A stretch of 64,000 nt of DNA, from assembly GCA_903875445.1 (NCBI GenBank), contig CAIQWD010000113.1:62001-126000 (forward strand), in the 5' to 3' direction. The notes beneath the pieces are model-generated. The model made no database searches. It was given only the letters and a program-made list of their open reading frames with translations, and was not told the origin of the DNA. Below, piece by piece: positions 18,618 through 27,577 of the stretch. The position numbers and the translations under genes were made by a program. Origin of the DNA: an uncultured delta proteobacterium. GTDB taxonomy: Bacteria > Desulfobacterota > Desulfobulbia > Desulfobulbales > Desulfocapsaceae. Within the stretch, counting starts at the first letter, position 1. Each line of letters opens with the position of its first letter.

Positions 18618-20621
18618 TTGAAAGCGATAAAAACTCCATCAATATGTCATATATGTAAAGAGAATTGCGGCATTTTGGTGCAAGGGAATGGTGCCGGCAT
18701 TCGCATAAGCGGAAATCCCCAACACCCCATCAGCCGGGGATTTATATGCCTGCGCGGCAAGAACTTCGGCGAAATATTCTCTTCGCCACACCGCCTGCGT
18801 TGGCCACTTTTGCGAAAAGGGTCGCGTTGGCAGGAAATTTCCTATGCAGACGCCTTGACCACGCTCGCCGACCGTTTGCAGCGCTGCCGGCAACAACACG
18901 GCCCGGAGAGTGTGGTCTTCTATAAGGGGGAATCCCTGAAACATCAGGAGATTTCCCACTATATGAGACATCTCGCCCATGGCTTCGGCACCCCCAACTA
19001 CATTACCGTCGGCAGTCTCTGTCACTTCGCCATGACCCTCGGCTTTAAATTGACCTGCGGCGGGATGCCGGCAGCCGATTATGCGAGAATCAAGACGGCG
19101 ATTATCTGGGGCGCAAACCCCGCCGTGGCCCTTGCCAGATCCGCCGTCGCCCTGAAGAAGGCGGTACAGGAGGGGATGAAGCTTGTCGTTATCGACCCCT
19201 CGACCACCAAGACTGCCGAATTGGCCGATTGTCACCTGGCAATTACCCCCGGCTCGGACGGCTATCTTGCCCTGGCATTGATAAAATTTGCCATCGAAAA
19301 TCGCCATATCACCCCTGGCCCGGTTCCTGGCCAGGGCTGGGATGCGATGAAGGGCATGGTTTTGGCGGTCTCCATTCCGGATCTTCTGCACCCCACCGGG
19401 ATAGAGGTAAGCAGGTTTCACCAGGCAGCATCGCTCATTTTTGCCAATCTACCCGGCTGGGTCCAGACCGGTTCGGGCCTCGAACTGCAGCCAAACGGGG
19501 TGCAGACGGTACGCGCCATTGCCTCTCTTCTCACTCTTCTCGATCCCGAAGCAGTTACCGCGCCCCTTGCCTTGCCGCTTACCGCACTGCCGGGCATAGA
19601 CCGCTATCCTGCCATGGCCGAACCGATCGGCAAGGCGGAGCGACCGCTCTTTGCCGCGAACCTCGGTCAGGGCCAGGGCATGTACCTGCCACAGGCCATT
19701 CTGAGCGATCAACCCTATCCGATCCGCGCCCTGCTGGTAGTCGGCGGTAACCCGCTGCTGACCTTCCCCAATACGGCGATGTACCAAAAAGCCTTTAAAA
19801 AGCTGGATTTCATGGCGGTCTTTGATCTGTTTATGACCCCGACCGCGCAGCAGGCTGATCTGGTTTTTCCGGCCGCGACCTTCCTCGAAAATCTGGAGCT
19901 GATCGACTATGGCCGGATGGGGCAGCCGCACCTGGGGTTGATCAGGCCGGTGCTGGACTCAGGCTTCGGCTGGCCTACCTGGAAATTTCTTTTTCGCCTC
20001 GCCGACGCCCTCGGGCTCGGCGCGCTGCTGCCATGGCAGGACAATAGCGACGCCCTGACCCACCGGCTGGCTGGCAGCGGCATAACTCTTGCCGATCTTT
20101 TCGCCACTCCGTCCTCGACCGTTGGCTATCAGAGGGAAAAACCGGGTGACGGCTGGAATACCCCGGACAAAAGAGTCCACTATTTTTCGCAGGCGGTGGA
20201 GAAGACGGGCAATCCGCCTCTCCCCACCCCGGATTCTTTCCGGCTGCCGTACGGCACCGACCAAGAGTTTCCTTTTTGGCTGAGCACCGGTGACCGGGTG
20301 CCGTGTTACCAACACAGCCAGCTGCGCGAGAGCCCCACCTGTAAGGCGACCCTGCCGGAGCCGTTTGTCGAAATGCACCTTGATGCTGCGTCGCGATTGG
20401 GTATCGGCGAAGGCGACCGGGTGAGGGTGGCTACCAGGGACGGTAGTATCGATCTTGGTGTGAGCTTCAGCGCCGAGGTCCGTCCGGACTGCCTGCGTCT
20501 CACCCATGGCTGGGTTGCCGCCAACGCCAACGAACTGACAGGCCTGGACATTCTCGACTCCCTCTCGGGCTTTCCCTGGATGCGCGCCCTGCCGGCGAGA
20601 ATCGAGCGGACTAGCGGCTGA
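18618..20621 (+). CDS. Molybdopterin-dependent oxidoreductase (cytoplasmic)
   Basis: This 667-aa protein of the bis-MGD family starts at a TTG, because no in-frame ATG precedes the conserved N-terminus. It has a [4Fe-4S] site (Cys10, Cys13, Cys17, Cys44), a candidate Mo-ligand Cys in GSLCHFA, GANPAV and GGNPLL nucleotide-binding segments and a C-terminal molybdopterin-dinucleotide domain (ending near LTHGW). It lacks a Tat signal, so it should be cytoplasmic. The substrate is unknown; the neighbours suggest a sulfur- or one-carbon-linked compound. It overlaps the next gene by one base. Confidence 0.85.
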   Translation: MKAIKTPSICHICKENCGILVQGNGAGIRISGNPQHPISRGFICLRGKNFGEIFSSPHRLRWPLLRKGSRWQEISYADALTTLADRLQRCRQQHGPESVVFYKGESLKHQEISHYMRHLAHGFGTPNYITVGSLCHFAMTLGFKLTCGGMPAADYARIKTAIIWGANPAVALARSAVALKKAVQEGMKLVVIDPSTTKTAELADCHLAITPGSDGYLALALIKFAIENRHITPGPVPGQGWDAMKGMVLAVSIPDLLHPTGIEVSRFHQAASLIFANLPGWVQTGSGLELQPNGVQTVRAIASLLTLLDPEAVTAPLALPLTALPGIDRYPAMAEPIGKAERPLFAANLGQGQGMYLPQAILSDQPYPIRALLVVGGNPLLTFPNTAMYQKAFKKLDFMAVFDLFMTPTAQQADLVFPAATFLENLELIDYGRMGQPHLGLIRPVLDSGFGWPTWKFLFRLADALGLGALLPWQDNSDALTHRLAGSGITLADLFATPSSTVGYQREKPGDGWNTPDKRVHYFSQAVEKTGNPPLPTPDSFRLPYGTDQEFPFWLSTGDRVPCYQHSQLRESPTCKATLPEPFVEMHLDAASRLGIGEGDRVRVATRDGSIDLGVSFSAEVRPDCLRLTHGWVAANANELTGLDILDSLSGFPWMRALPARIERTSG

Positions 20622-21694
20622 TGATTGATTTCACCAGAAAAGACACCTTGACCCCAAGGGAGCGGCTCACGGCGCTCATCGCCTGCAAACCCATCGACCG
20701 GGTGCCTTTCAATCCATTTTCCATGGGTTTTTCCGCGCGGCTCTTCGGGATCGACCGCGGGGAGTTCTATCGTAATCCGGAGAAGGCCTTTGCCGCAGGC
20801 CTGCATCTCATGGAGACCTATCCGTGGATGAATTGCCGGCCCTCGTACGGTTGGGCGGACCGGGGGTCCTGGGAATTTGGCGGCAAGGTGATCTGGCCGG
20901 ACAATAACCGGTTTATCGCCCCCGGTTCCGAGCCGCTGTTGCATACGCCGCAGGAGGTGGACGGCCTAGCCGATCCCGACCCCGAGCTGGCGGGCATGAA
21001 CCCCCTGATCGATCGTTTCAACGCCCTGAATCGTCGGCACGGTTTTCCCGCTTCGCTGCCGGGCGGTACCCCCACCACCCTTGCCGCCGGGATTGTCGGA
21101 CGGTCGACCTTTCTGAAATGGCTTTTACGCTATCCGGAAGCGGTGCACGGGCTGCAAAAAAAAGTGACCCGCTTTCTTCTGCGGACCGCGGAAAGGACCA
21201 TCGGCAAGTATGGCGCCGGCAATTGCAGCGTTTTTTGCGGCGTTCCCATGGAGTCCAATCAACTGATTCCGGTCGAGATGTTCGCCACCTTTGCCAAGCC
21301 GTATATTCGCGAGATCTTCGAATTCTATCGGTCTGCGGGGGTTGTCTCGGTGGTGGTGCACCTCTGTGGCGACCACACCGCCAACCTCGCCCATTGGCAG
21401 GATATCCCGCTGCCGCCGCGGACGGTGTTCTCCATCGGTCATGAAATGGATCTTGAGAAGACCAGTGCCGCCATCGGTAAGACCCACATTCTCGGCGGCA
21501 ATGTGAACAACCAAATCCTACACCGGGGAACGGAAGAAGATGTAGCTACTGAGGTCACGCGCTGTCTTACAGCCGGGATGAAACACCCCGGAGGGTTTAT
21601 CCTTATGCCCGCCTGTGAACTGCCGCCCGATACGCCGACGGAGAACCTCGAAGCTCTCGCCGGTACTCTCTCCGAACGGGGGTATTATCAATGA
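20621..21694 (+). CDS. UroD/MtaA-type methyltransferase (first copy)
   Basis: This 357-aa protein is of the uroporphyrinogen decarboxylase superfamily. It keeps the zinc-site pattern of methylcobamide:thiol methyltransferases: His-x-Cys in VVVHLCGDH and a C-terminal Cys in MPACELPPDTP. MtaA/MtbA relatives move a methyl group between a corrinoid protein and a thiol. True HemE would lack this Cys pattern. The gene overlaps its neighbours on both sides (TGATG and ATGA) in the array. Confidence 0.82.
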   Translation: MIDFTRKDTLTPRERLTALIACKPIDRVPFNPFSMGFSARLFGIDRGEFYRNPEKAFAAGLHLMETYPWMNCRPSYGWADRGSWEFGGKVIWPDNNRFIAPGSEPLLHTPQEVDGLADPDPELAGMNPLIDRFNALNRRHGFPASLPGGTPTTLAAGIVGRSTFLKWLLRYPEAVHGLQKKVTRFLLRTAERTIGKYGAGNCSVFCGVPMESNQLIPVEMFATFAKPYIREIFEFYRSAGVVSVVVHLCGDHTANLAHWQDIPLPPRTVFSIGHEMDLEKTSAAIGKTHILGGNVNNQILHRGTEEDVATEVTRCLTAGMKHPGGFILMPACELPPDTPTENLEALAGTLSERGYYQ

Positions 21695-22536
21695 CCAAAG
21701 GCATGTTCCACAAGGCAGTGACGGAGGACCAACTCAAGGTGAAGCTCTGTATCAATAACCTCCGTAAGGAATATGTAGGGGGAACACGGGATACTTTTGT
21801 CGCCCTGGATAAACTGAGCCTTCAGGTTGCCGAGGGAGAATTCGTTTCTGTGCTCGGGCCGAGCGGCTGCGGCAAATCAACTCTTCTAGAGATCATTGCC
21901 GGCTTGCAGAAGCGGAGCAGCGGCGAGATTAGCATCGACGGCCTGCCCATTGAGAAGAGCGGCACAAAACCAGCCATTGTGTTCCAGCACTATGGCCTTT
22001 TTCCCTGGCTGACGGTGCAAAAAAACATCGAATACGGACTTAAGATCCGTGGCATAGACCGCAAAACGCGAAACAAAATTTCGCATGCGCATATCGAGAT
22101 GGTGAATCTGGGCGGTTTCGCCAAGTTTTATCCCCACGAGTTGTCGGGCGGCATGCAGCAACGGGTCGCCCTGGCAAGGGCGCTGGCGAACAATCCGGAT
22201 ATTCTTCTGCTGGATGAGCCTTTTGCCGCCCTGGACGCACAGACCAGGGAAATGTGTCAGCGAGAACTCCTTAATTTGTGGAAACAGACGGGGGTGACCA
22301 TCATCTTTGTTACCCATGACGTTGGTGAAGCTATCTTCCTGTCCGACCGGGTTATTGTCATGTCAAAAAACCCAGGGACCATCAAGGAATCGATCCCCAT
22401 TGATATTGCCAGACCAAGGGATTTCCATGTCCGTCTGGCGGAAGGATTTCGCAAGACCGAACTGCATGTGCGGTTGTTGATCTCGGAGAACGGCGCGATG
22501 GTCGCAATTCCTGGAAAGGAGGGACAGCATGGCTGA
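21691..22536 (+). CDS. ABC transporter ATPase, SsuB/TauB type
   Basis: This 281-aa nucleotide-binding subunit has Walker A GPSGCGKST, signature LSGGMQQRV, Walker B ILLLDEPF and the switch His in FVTHDV. It belongs to the nitrate/sulfonate/taurine importer class by length and by its permease and binding-protein partners. It overlaps the methyltransferase gene by four bases and the permease by eight. It powers import of the (unknown) substrate of this island. Confidence 0.93.
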   Translation: MTKGMFHKAVTEDQLKVKLCINNLRKEYVGGTRDTFVALDKLSLQVAEGEFVSVLGPSGCGKSTLLEIIAGLQKRSSGEISIDGLPIEKSGTKPAIVFQHYGLFPWLTVQKNIEYGLKIRGIDRKTRNKISHAHIEMVNLGGFAKFYPHELSGGMQQRVALARALANNPDILLLDEPFAALDAQTREMCQRELLNLWKQTGVTIIFVTHDVGEAIFLSDRVIVMSKNPGTIKESIPIDIARPRDFHVRLAEGFRKTELHVRLLISENGAMVAIPGKEGQHG

Positions 22537-23317
22537 TCATAAGCTTAAAAAAACGGCGGCTCGGTTTTTGCTGAAATGTCTCCTTCCCCTGGCCATTTTC
22601 CTGGGTTGGGAAATTGCGGTAACTTACGGTGACATCCCTCCTCTTCTCCTTCCGAAGCTTGCAAAAGTAGGCGCAGATTTTGTAAAATATTCCACGAACG
22701 GCGAGCTTTTTCACCATATTTTCATAAGCTTACGTAGATGCGCCATCGGCTTCTTCATTGGCTCGACCCTAGGAATCGTCTTTGGCATCCTCTTGGGATG
22801 GTTCAAACGCTTGGAGGATTTTTTTGACTTCACTCTCAACTTCAGCCGTGCCATTCCGAAAACCGCCCTCGCTCCTCTGCTCATCGTCTGGTTCGGGTTC
22901 GGGGATTTCCCGAAGGTGATGCTTATTGGCCTTGCGGCGTTTTTCTACACCGTCATTCCGACGCTTGAAGGGGTGCAAAATGTCGACAGCCTCCTGGTCA
23001 AATCCGCTCGGTCGATGGGCGCAGGTGACCGCCAAATCGTCTTTGGAGTCATTCTGCCGGCGGCAATGCCCTCCATCTATGCCGGTATCCGCATCGCTGC
23101 CACCTCATCCTTTGTCATCCTGCTGTTTGTGGAAATCATCTCGGGCAATAGCGGCCTGGGATTTCTCCTTGAAGATGCGCGGGAAAGCTTGAACACCTCC
23201 ACCATGTTCATGACCCTCATTGTCGTCGGCATCCTCGGCTTCAGTCTTGATTGGCTCGTTCGCTACACCGAGAAAAAGGTAATGCCCTGGCAAAGGGGCA
23301 AGACCCTGTCCAGATAA
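22529..23317 (+). CDS. ABC transporter permease, SsuC/TauC type
   Basis: This 262-aa inner-membrane protein has about six hydrophobic segments and the EAA-like coupling loop in SARSMGAGDRQIVFGVILPAAMP. The size and motif fit SsuC/TauC permeases. The start overlaps the ATPase gene. Confidence 0.92.
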   Translation: MADHKLKKTAARFLLKCLLPLAIFLGWEIAVTYGDIPPLLLPKLAKVGADFVKYSTNGELFHHIFISLRRCAIGFFIGSTLGIVFGILLGWFKRLEDFFDFTLNFSRAIPKTALAPLLIVWFGFGDFPKVMLIGLAAFFYTVIPTLEGVQNVDSLLVKSARSMGAGDRQIVFGVILPAAMPSIYAGIRIAATSSFVILLFVEIISGNSGLGFLLEDARESLNTSTMFMTLIVVGILGFSLDWLVRYTEKKVMPWQRGKTLSR

Positions 23318-23351
23318 TCAGATATCTCAAACCAAAAGGAGCATTTCGCAG

Positions 23352-24305
23352 ATGAAAAACTGTATTCAGAAAATTATCGTTATCCTCGGGCTGATGAGCG
23401 TGGCAATGCCGGCCATGGCCCTTGAAAAAGACAAAATGCGTGTTGTTACCAGCACCTATGACATTACGATGGATGTGACGATCGCCAAGGAAAAAGGCTA
23501 TTTCGATCTCCTCGGTCTCGATTTTGAGCCGGTCACGGTCAAGGGGGGAACGGCAACCATTATTTCGTCCATCGGTTCTGGGGAGGTGGACGGCTGTTTC
23601 CTTGCCTCCTCCGGTGCCTTCACCGCCTATTCCAAAGGGGTGAAAATGGTGCAGGTGGCCGGGAACGGCAACCGGACCTTCGATCTCTACGCCCGCAAGG
23701 ATTCACCGATAAATTCCCTCAAGGATTTGGAAGGCAAGAAAATCGCCAATAAACCTCGCCCCTCAGGTCCATGGCTGGCGCTTCGGTATGATCTCGATGA
23801 ACAGAAAATAAACGCCGAGGTCATTGATGTAAAAACCGAAGATTTGGCCCTTTCCGCCCTGCTCAGCGGCCAGGTGGATGCTGCCATCGGCGAGGCGACC
23901 TTTCTCGCAATGTATGGCGACCAAATTAAAAAAATTAACAGTTCCAGCATCAGCAAATACCTCTTCAATTCCTGCGGGTGGTGGTTCAAGGAAGACTTTG
24001 CCAAAAAGCATCCGGAGGCGATCAAAAAATTTGTTGATGGTATTCTGCTTGCCCGTCTTTTTATCCATGAACATAAGGATGAAGCCATGCAGATCCTGGC
24101 CAGGGAGACTCATATGGATCTGGCCGCATTCAAATTCAAGGATGCCTATGACCTGCCGACCTTTGATATGCCCACCACCATCTACAAATACGGCCTCGAT
24201 AAAATGGTCGGAATTTTTCAAAAATACCAGTTGGTTGAAGGTGAGGTCAAGGTTGACGACCTGGTGGATGTCCGGTTCAGCATCATCATTGACAAAGACT
24301 ATTAA
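23352..24305 (+). CDS. ABC transporter substrate-binding protein, SsuA/NMT1 type
   Basis: This 317-aa periplasmic protein has a cleavable signal peptide (cleavage near AMA-LEKD) and no lipobox. The body has the NMT1/SsuA pattern, with an early YDITMDVTIAKEKGYFD segment, GGTATIISSIGSGEVDG and KDLEGKKIA. The family binds sulfonates, nitrate, thiamine precursors or aromatic sulfonates. The methyl-transfer and sulfur genes around it suggest a methylated or sulfonated organosulfur ligand, which is inference. Confidence 0.9.
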   Translation: MKNCIQKIIVILGLMSVAMPAMALEKDKMRVVTSTYDITMDVTIAKEKGYFDLLGLDFEPVTVKGGTATIISSIGSGEVDGCFLASSGAFTAYSKGVKMVQVAGNGNRTFDLYARKDSPINSLKDLEGKKIANKPRPSGPWLALRYDLDEQKINAEVIDVKTEDLALSALLSGQVDAAIGEATFLAMYGDQIKKINSSSISKYLFNSCGWWFKEDFAKKHPEAIKKFVDGILLARLFIHEHKDEAMQILARETHMDLAAFKFKDAYDLPTFDMPTTIYKYGLDKMVGIFQKYQLVEGEVKVDDLVDVRFSIIIDKDY

Positions 24306-24308
24306 ACG

Positions 24309-25352
24309 ATGATGGCAATGACACCCCGCCACAGACTGCTCAATGCCCTCCGGGGTGCGGCCGTTGACAGGCCACCGGTTATTATCCCAGGCGGGATGAT
24401 GGCCGGAAGTCTGTACGCCCTGCTGGAGGAGAATCATCTCGCCTATCCGACGCTGCACAACAATGCTGCGGCGATGGCCGAGTACGCCGTTCTCCTGCAG
24501 CAAACGTGTGAGATCGACAACTACGGGGTGCCTTTTTGCATGACCGTGGAGGCCGAGGATTTCGGAGCCGAGGTTGATCTCGGCAGCCCACTGAAAGATC
24601 CGCGGGTAACGCGATATCCGGCCGCAACCCTAGACCAGGTGCTTGCCATACATCCCGCGGCCTGCCCGCGGCACCGGGTAACGCTCGATGCGATTGCCAG
24701 GTTGACCGGCGGCGATGTGCCGGTGATCGGTAATTTGACCGGTCCGACCTCCCTGCTCACCTCGCTCATGGAACCCACTGAAGTTTATCGAGCTATGGCA
24801 AAAGATGAGAAGAAAGTTGCCTTAGCTCTTACCCACCTCACAGCCCACCTGATCCGCTTTGCCGAAGAGCAGGTGGCGGCGGGCGCGGATATGCTAGTCC
24901 TGGCCGATCCCGGTTCTTCCGGCGATATCATCGGCGGTGGGCACTTTAGGAGACTTGTGGCTCCGTCTTTGCTGGCGATTGTCGAGGCGGTCAAGGTCTG
25001 CGGCAAACCGGTAGTCTTGCACATCTGCGGGAATATCATGCCTCTCGCGCCGGAGTTGGCGGAAATTCCTTGGGACGCGCTTTCGGTCGATTCGGTGGTG
25101 AGTCTCTCTAAACTGCAGGTCCATTTTCCTGAGAGAACGCTCATGGGCAATGTTTCCACACATCTGCTGGCCGTATCCTCTGGGGATAAAATTTACCAGG
25201 CTGCCGGCAAGGCGGTCGAGGTGTCGGCAATTCTTGCCCCGGCATGCGGACTTTCCACGACCACGCTGCCGGAAAACATTCGCAGTATGGTCAGGGCCGC
25301 ACGAGATGCGGCCGGCAAGCTGCCTAAGTATTCAGTCCCTGGCGTTTCCTGA
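24309..25352 (+). CDS. UroD/MtaA-type methyltransferase (second copy)
   Basis: This 347-aa methyltransferase of the MtaA group has GNLTGPTSL, AGADMLVLADPGSSGDI, the His-x-Cys zinc site VVLHICGN and the third ligand Cys in LAPACGLST. It is clearly distinct in sequence from the first copy 3.7 kb upstream, so the two probably act on different methyl donors or acceptors. The corrinoid protein gene follows after 27 bases, which fits a methyl transfer to or from that protein. Confidence 0.88.
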   Translation: MMAMTPRHRLLNALRGAAVDRPPVIIPGGMMAGSLYALLEENHLAYPTLHNNAAAMAEYAVLLQQTCEIDNYGVPFCMTVEAEDFGAEVDLGSPLKDPRVTRYPAATLDQVLAIHPAACPRHRVTLDAIARLTGGDVPVIGNLTGPTSLLTSLMEPTEVYRAMAKDEKKVALALTHLTAHLIRFAEEQVAAGADMLVLADPGSSGDIIGGGHFRRLVAPSLLAIVEAVKVCGKPVVLHICGNIMPLAPELAEIPWDALSVDSVVSLSKLQVHFPERTLMGNVSTHLLAVSSGDKIYQAAGKAVEVSAILAPACGLSTTTLPENIRSMVRAARDAAGKLPKYSVPGVS

Positions 25353-25379
25353 AGGTATCAAGATCGAGGAGCAGAAAAT

Positions 25380-26054
25380 ATGTTGAAAAGAAGAGTGCAG
25401 ATTCTCAAGGAAATCGCGGCGGCTGTCGTAGCAATGGATGAAAACGGCGTTGTCCATTTGGCCCGGGAAGCGTTGCACCAGGGTGTCAAGGCCAATGAAA
25501 TTATCATGGAAGGCCTCTCCAAAGGCATGGAGGTGGTAGGCAAAAGATATGAAAGCGGGGAATACTTCATCCCGCAGATGCTGGTCGCATCCGATGCCAT
25601 GTATGCCGCAATCGAGGTACTGAAACCGCATCTCACAGGGACCGCCGGTAAATCCGCCGGCAGGATTGTCATCGGTGTGGTGGAAGGGGACACCCACGAT
25701 ATCGGCAAGAACCTCGTCAAGATCATGCTGGAATCGTCGGGTTTTACGGTTCATGATCTCGGCCGCGATGTGCCGTTGCAAAAATTCATAGAGGAAGCGG
25801 AAGCCGTTCAGGCACAGATGATCTGTCTGTCTTCTCTCATGACAACGGCAATGAGCGGTATGAAAGAAGTCGTCCGCATGCTCAAGACCAGGGGGCTGCG
25901 CCATAAATACAAGGTTATGGTGGGGGGCGGACCAATCTCGCAAGCCTTTGCCGATGCCATTGAGGCGGATGGTTATGCCGCCAATGCTGTCAGCGCTGTT
26001 AAAAAAGCTAAGGAATTACTCTCTGGTGACGAGACCCGCAGTATCATGTTTTAA
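25380..26054 (+). CDS. Corrinoid (cobalamin-binding) methyl-carrier protein, MtaC/MtbC type
   Basis: This 224-aa two-domain protein has an N-terminal helical cap (about 1-95) and a Rossmann-like B12 domain with the base-off/His-on motif D104-T-H106-D-I-G109, followed by a SLMTTAM segment and GGGPIS near the C-terminus. It carries a methyl group on cobalt between methyltransferases. It stands between the second UroD-like gene and the sulfur-relay genes. No MtaB or trimethylamine-type substrate methyltransferase is nearby. Confidence 0.93.
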   Translation: MLKRRVQILKEIAAAVVAMDENGVVHLAREALHQGVKANEIIMEGLSKGMEVVGKRYESGEYFIPQMLVASDAMYAAIEVLKPHLTGTAGKSAGRIVIGVVEGDTHDIGKNLVKIMLESSGFTVHDLGRDVPLQKFIEEAEAVQAQMICLSSLMTTAMSGMKEVVRMLKTRGLRHKYKVMVGGGPISQAFADAIEADGYAANAVSAVKKAKELLSGDETRSIMF

Positions 26055-26180
26055 TATTGATTGGCGTTTATCGATAGGATATTCCTGTTTGTAAAAACCT
26101 TATGTTACAAGTAAAGAGCAAGATGTTGAGATGGTACATTTTCGTTCATGCTCCGTTTTTTAGGCTTCCTTATCAACCCT

Positions 26181-26441
26181 ATGACAACGACCAGTGGTAT
26201 ACCCGCCTGGCAATTCGATGATGAATTCGATGGTGGTGAAGAGACCTGTGGACGGGTCATCGTCAACCTGTATCTGTATATCCGGGACCAGCCACCCGGC
26301 CGTCGCCTGCTGGTGATCTCCCGCGATCCGGGTGCACCGATCGAATTGCCGGCCTGGTGCAGAATGACCAAAAACCGGCTGATCGCAATGCAGCATCCCT
26401 ATTACCTCATCACTCTGAAACCCGAACTTATCAAGGAGTAA
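26181..26441 (+). CDS. TusA-like small protein lacking the CPxP motif
   Basis: The frame is open from an ATG at 26148, but the Met at 26181 fits the N-terminus of the related TusA-OsmC fusion; neither has a strong ribosome site. The ~86-aa product shares FDGG-x3-CG, an IRD segment and LPAWCRM with the fusion protein at 26831. TusA's sulfur-carrying CPxP is replaced by Cys-Gly. It lies four bases before the DsrE-like gene. A sulfur-relay role is inferred from fold and context. Confidence 0.6.
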   Translation: MTTTSGIPAWQFDDEFDGGEETCGRVIVNLYLYIRDQPPGRRLLVISRDPGAPIELPAWCRMTKNRLIAMQHPYYLITLKPELIKE

Positions 26442-26445
26442 TCCC

Positions 26446-26811
26446 ATGTCCAACACCTTTTGTGTAACCATTACCCACTGTAAAACCGATGGCGATAAAG
26501 CCACTCTCGGATTTGTCGTCGCCAATGCCGCCCAGGGCAGCGAGAAAGAGACCATGGTCTTTCTCAGCTCCGACGGGGTCTACTGCGCCGTTCCCGAAGA
26601 AATGGCGAAAATCAATGAAGGCAGCCCGTTTGCGCCTCTCAAAGATCTGGTGGAAAAATTCCTCAAGGCGGGTGGCAAAATCTATGTCTGCACCCCCTGC
26701 ATGAAAAAACGTGGTATCACCGAGGCAAGCCTCATTGAAGGGGCAACCCCGGCCGGTGGCGCAGCCCTGGTCGAATGGCTGACCAACGGCTCGCCCTGCG
26801 TTGCCTATTAA
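26446..26811 (+). CDS. DsrE-like protein
   Basis: This 121-aa cytoplasmic protein of the DsrE/DsrF superfamily has an N-terminal ITHCKTDGDKATLGF, a central MVFLSSDGVY and the redox or persulfide segment KIYVCTPCMKKRGI. Members move sulfane sulfur or act in thiol redox, and selenocysteine versions of DsrE-like proteins are known; this copy uses Cys in CTPC. It is between the TusA-like gene and the TusA-OsmC fusion gene. Confidence 0.85.
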   Translation: MSNTFCVTITHCKTDGDKATLGFVVANAAQGSEKETMVFLSSDGVYCAVPEEMAKINEGSPFAPLKDLVEKFLKAGGKIYVCTPCMKKRGITEASLIEGATPAGGAALVEWLTNGSPCVAY

Positions 26812-26830
26812 GATCGCCGGGAGAAGAGTA

Positions 26831-27574
26831 ATGGCCATGCCCCGGGATATGACGGCAATCGTTCCCGACAACATGTTTGACGGCGGCGATCTGGACTGTG
26901 GCTCCGGCCTGATCCTCCTCATCCGTGACGCCATGTGCCAGGTGCCGGCCCACGGCATCCTGGAGATGCGCAGCCGTGAACCGACGGTCAGCGATGATCT
27001 GCCGCCATGGTGCCGGATGTCCGGCCATGAATATCTGGGGAAAGAGGTTGCCGAAGGGTATACCAGGTATTTCGTACAAAAGGGCAAGGGGCTGCCGGAA
27101 GAGGAAGCGGCCCTGAAAAAAGACAAGGAAGAGGCGAGAAAATACCAGTGGCGCCTGCGGGCAAGGGCCACCGGTCATTTGCAATCAACGGTATACGCCC
27201 GAAATTTTGCCTTTGATGTTGGTCAGGCGGCGAGTTTTGAGGAAAAGGATACCCACCCTTCCGCCCTTGAATATTTGTTCGGTGCCCTGGCCGGCTCGCT
27301 TACCAGTGGCTTTGCCACGGAATGTGCCCGAGACAACCTCGAAGTAGATGATATTGAGCTGTCCCTGGGAGGCTCGCTCAATAATATTCTCGCCCACCTG
27401 GGCCTCGAAGAGGGCGATCCCTCGGTCGCGACCATCGAAATGAAATGCTTTGCCTCGACCTTCGACGACGAGGATAAAGTCAAATTGGCCTGGCAGCGGA
27501 CCCTTGCTCGCTCGCCCCTGGTGGCCACCCTGAAAAAGGCTGTAGACCTGCAAATGAAGCTGGTGATTGTGTAA
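26831..27574 (+). CDS. TusA-like / OsmC-like fusion protein
   Basis: The start at 26831 has GGGAG upstream. The 247-aa product joins a TusA-like domain (about 1-75, with FDGGDLDCG and LPPWCRM), a charged helical linker (about 80-105) and an OsmC-like domain (about 105-247). In the OsmC domain both catalytic cysteine positions appear to be serine: ALAGS in the central helix and RSPLVATL near the C-terminus, where active OsmC has ALAGC and CPV...TL. A peroxidase role is therefore unlikely; a binding or carrier role is more plausible. It is one of two degenerate TusA-like modules in the same operon. Confidence 0.75.
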   Translation: MAMPRDMTAIVPDNMFDGGDLDCGSGLILLIRDAMCQVPAHGILEMRSREPTVSDDLPPWCRMSGHEYLGKEVAEGYTRYFVQKGKGLPEEEAALKKDKEEARKYQWRLRARATGHLQSTVYARNFAFDVGQAASFEEKDTHPSALEYLFGALAGSLTSGFATECARDNLEVDDIELSLGGSLNNILAHLGLEEGDPSVATIEMKCFASTFDDEDKVKLAWQRTLARSPLVATLKKAVDLQMKLVIV

Positions 27575-27577
27575 GTT

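Noticed and set aside
20621-21694. HemE (uroporphyrinogen decarboxylase) for haem synthesis
   Set aside because: The His-x-Cys and C-terminal Cys zinc pattern and the methyl-transfer neighbours fit MtaA-type methyltransferases instead.
20621-26054. A standard methanol:CoM system (MtaABC)
   Set aside because: MtaA-like and MtaC-like proteins are present but there is no MtaB or any other known substrate-specific methyltransferase.
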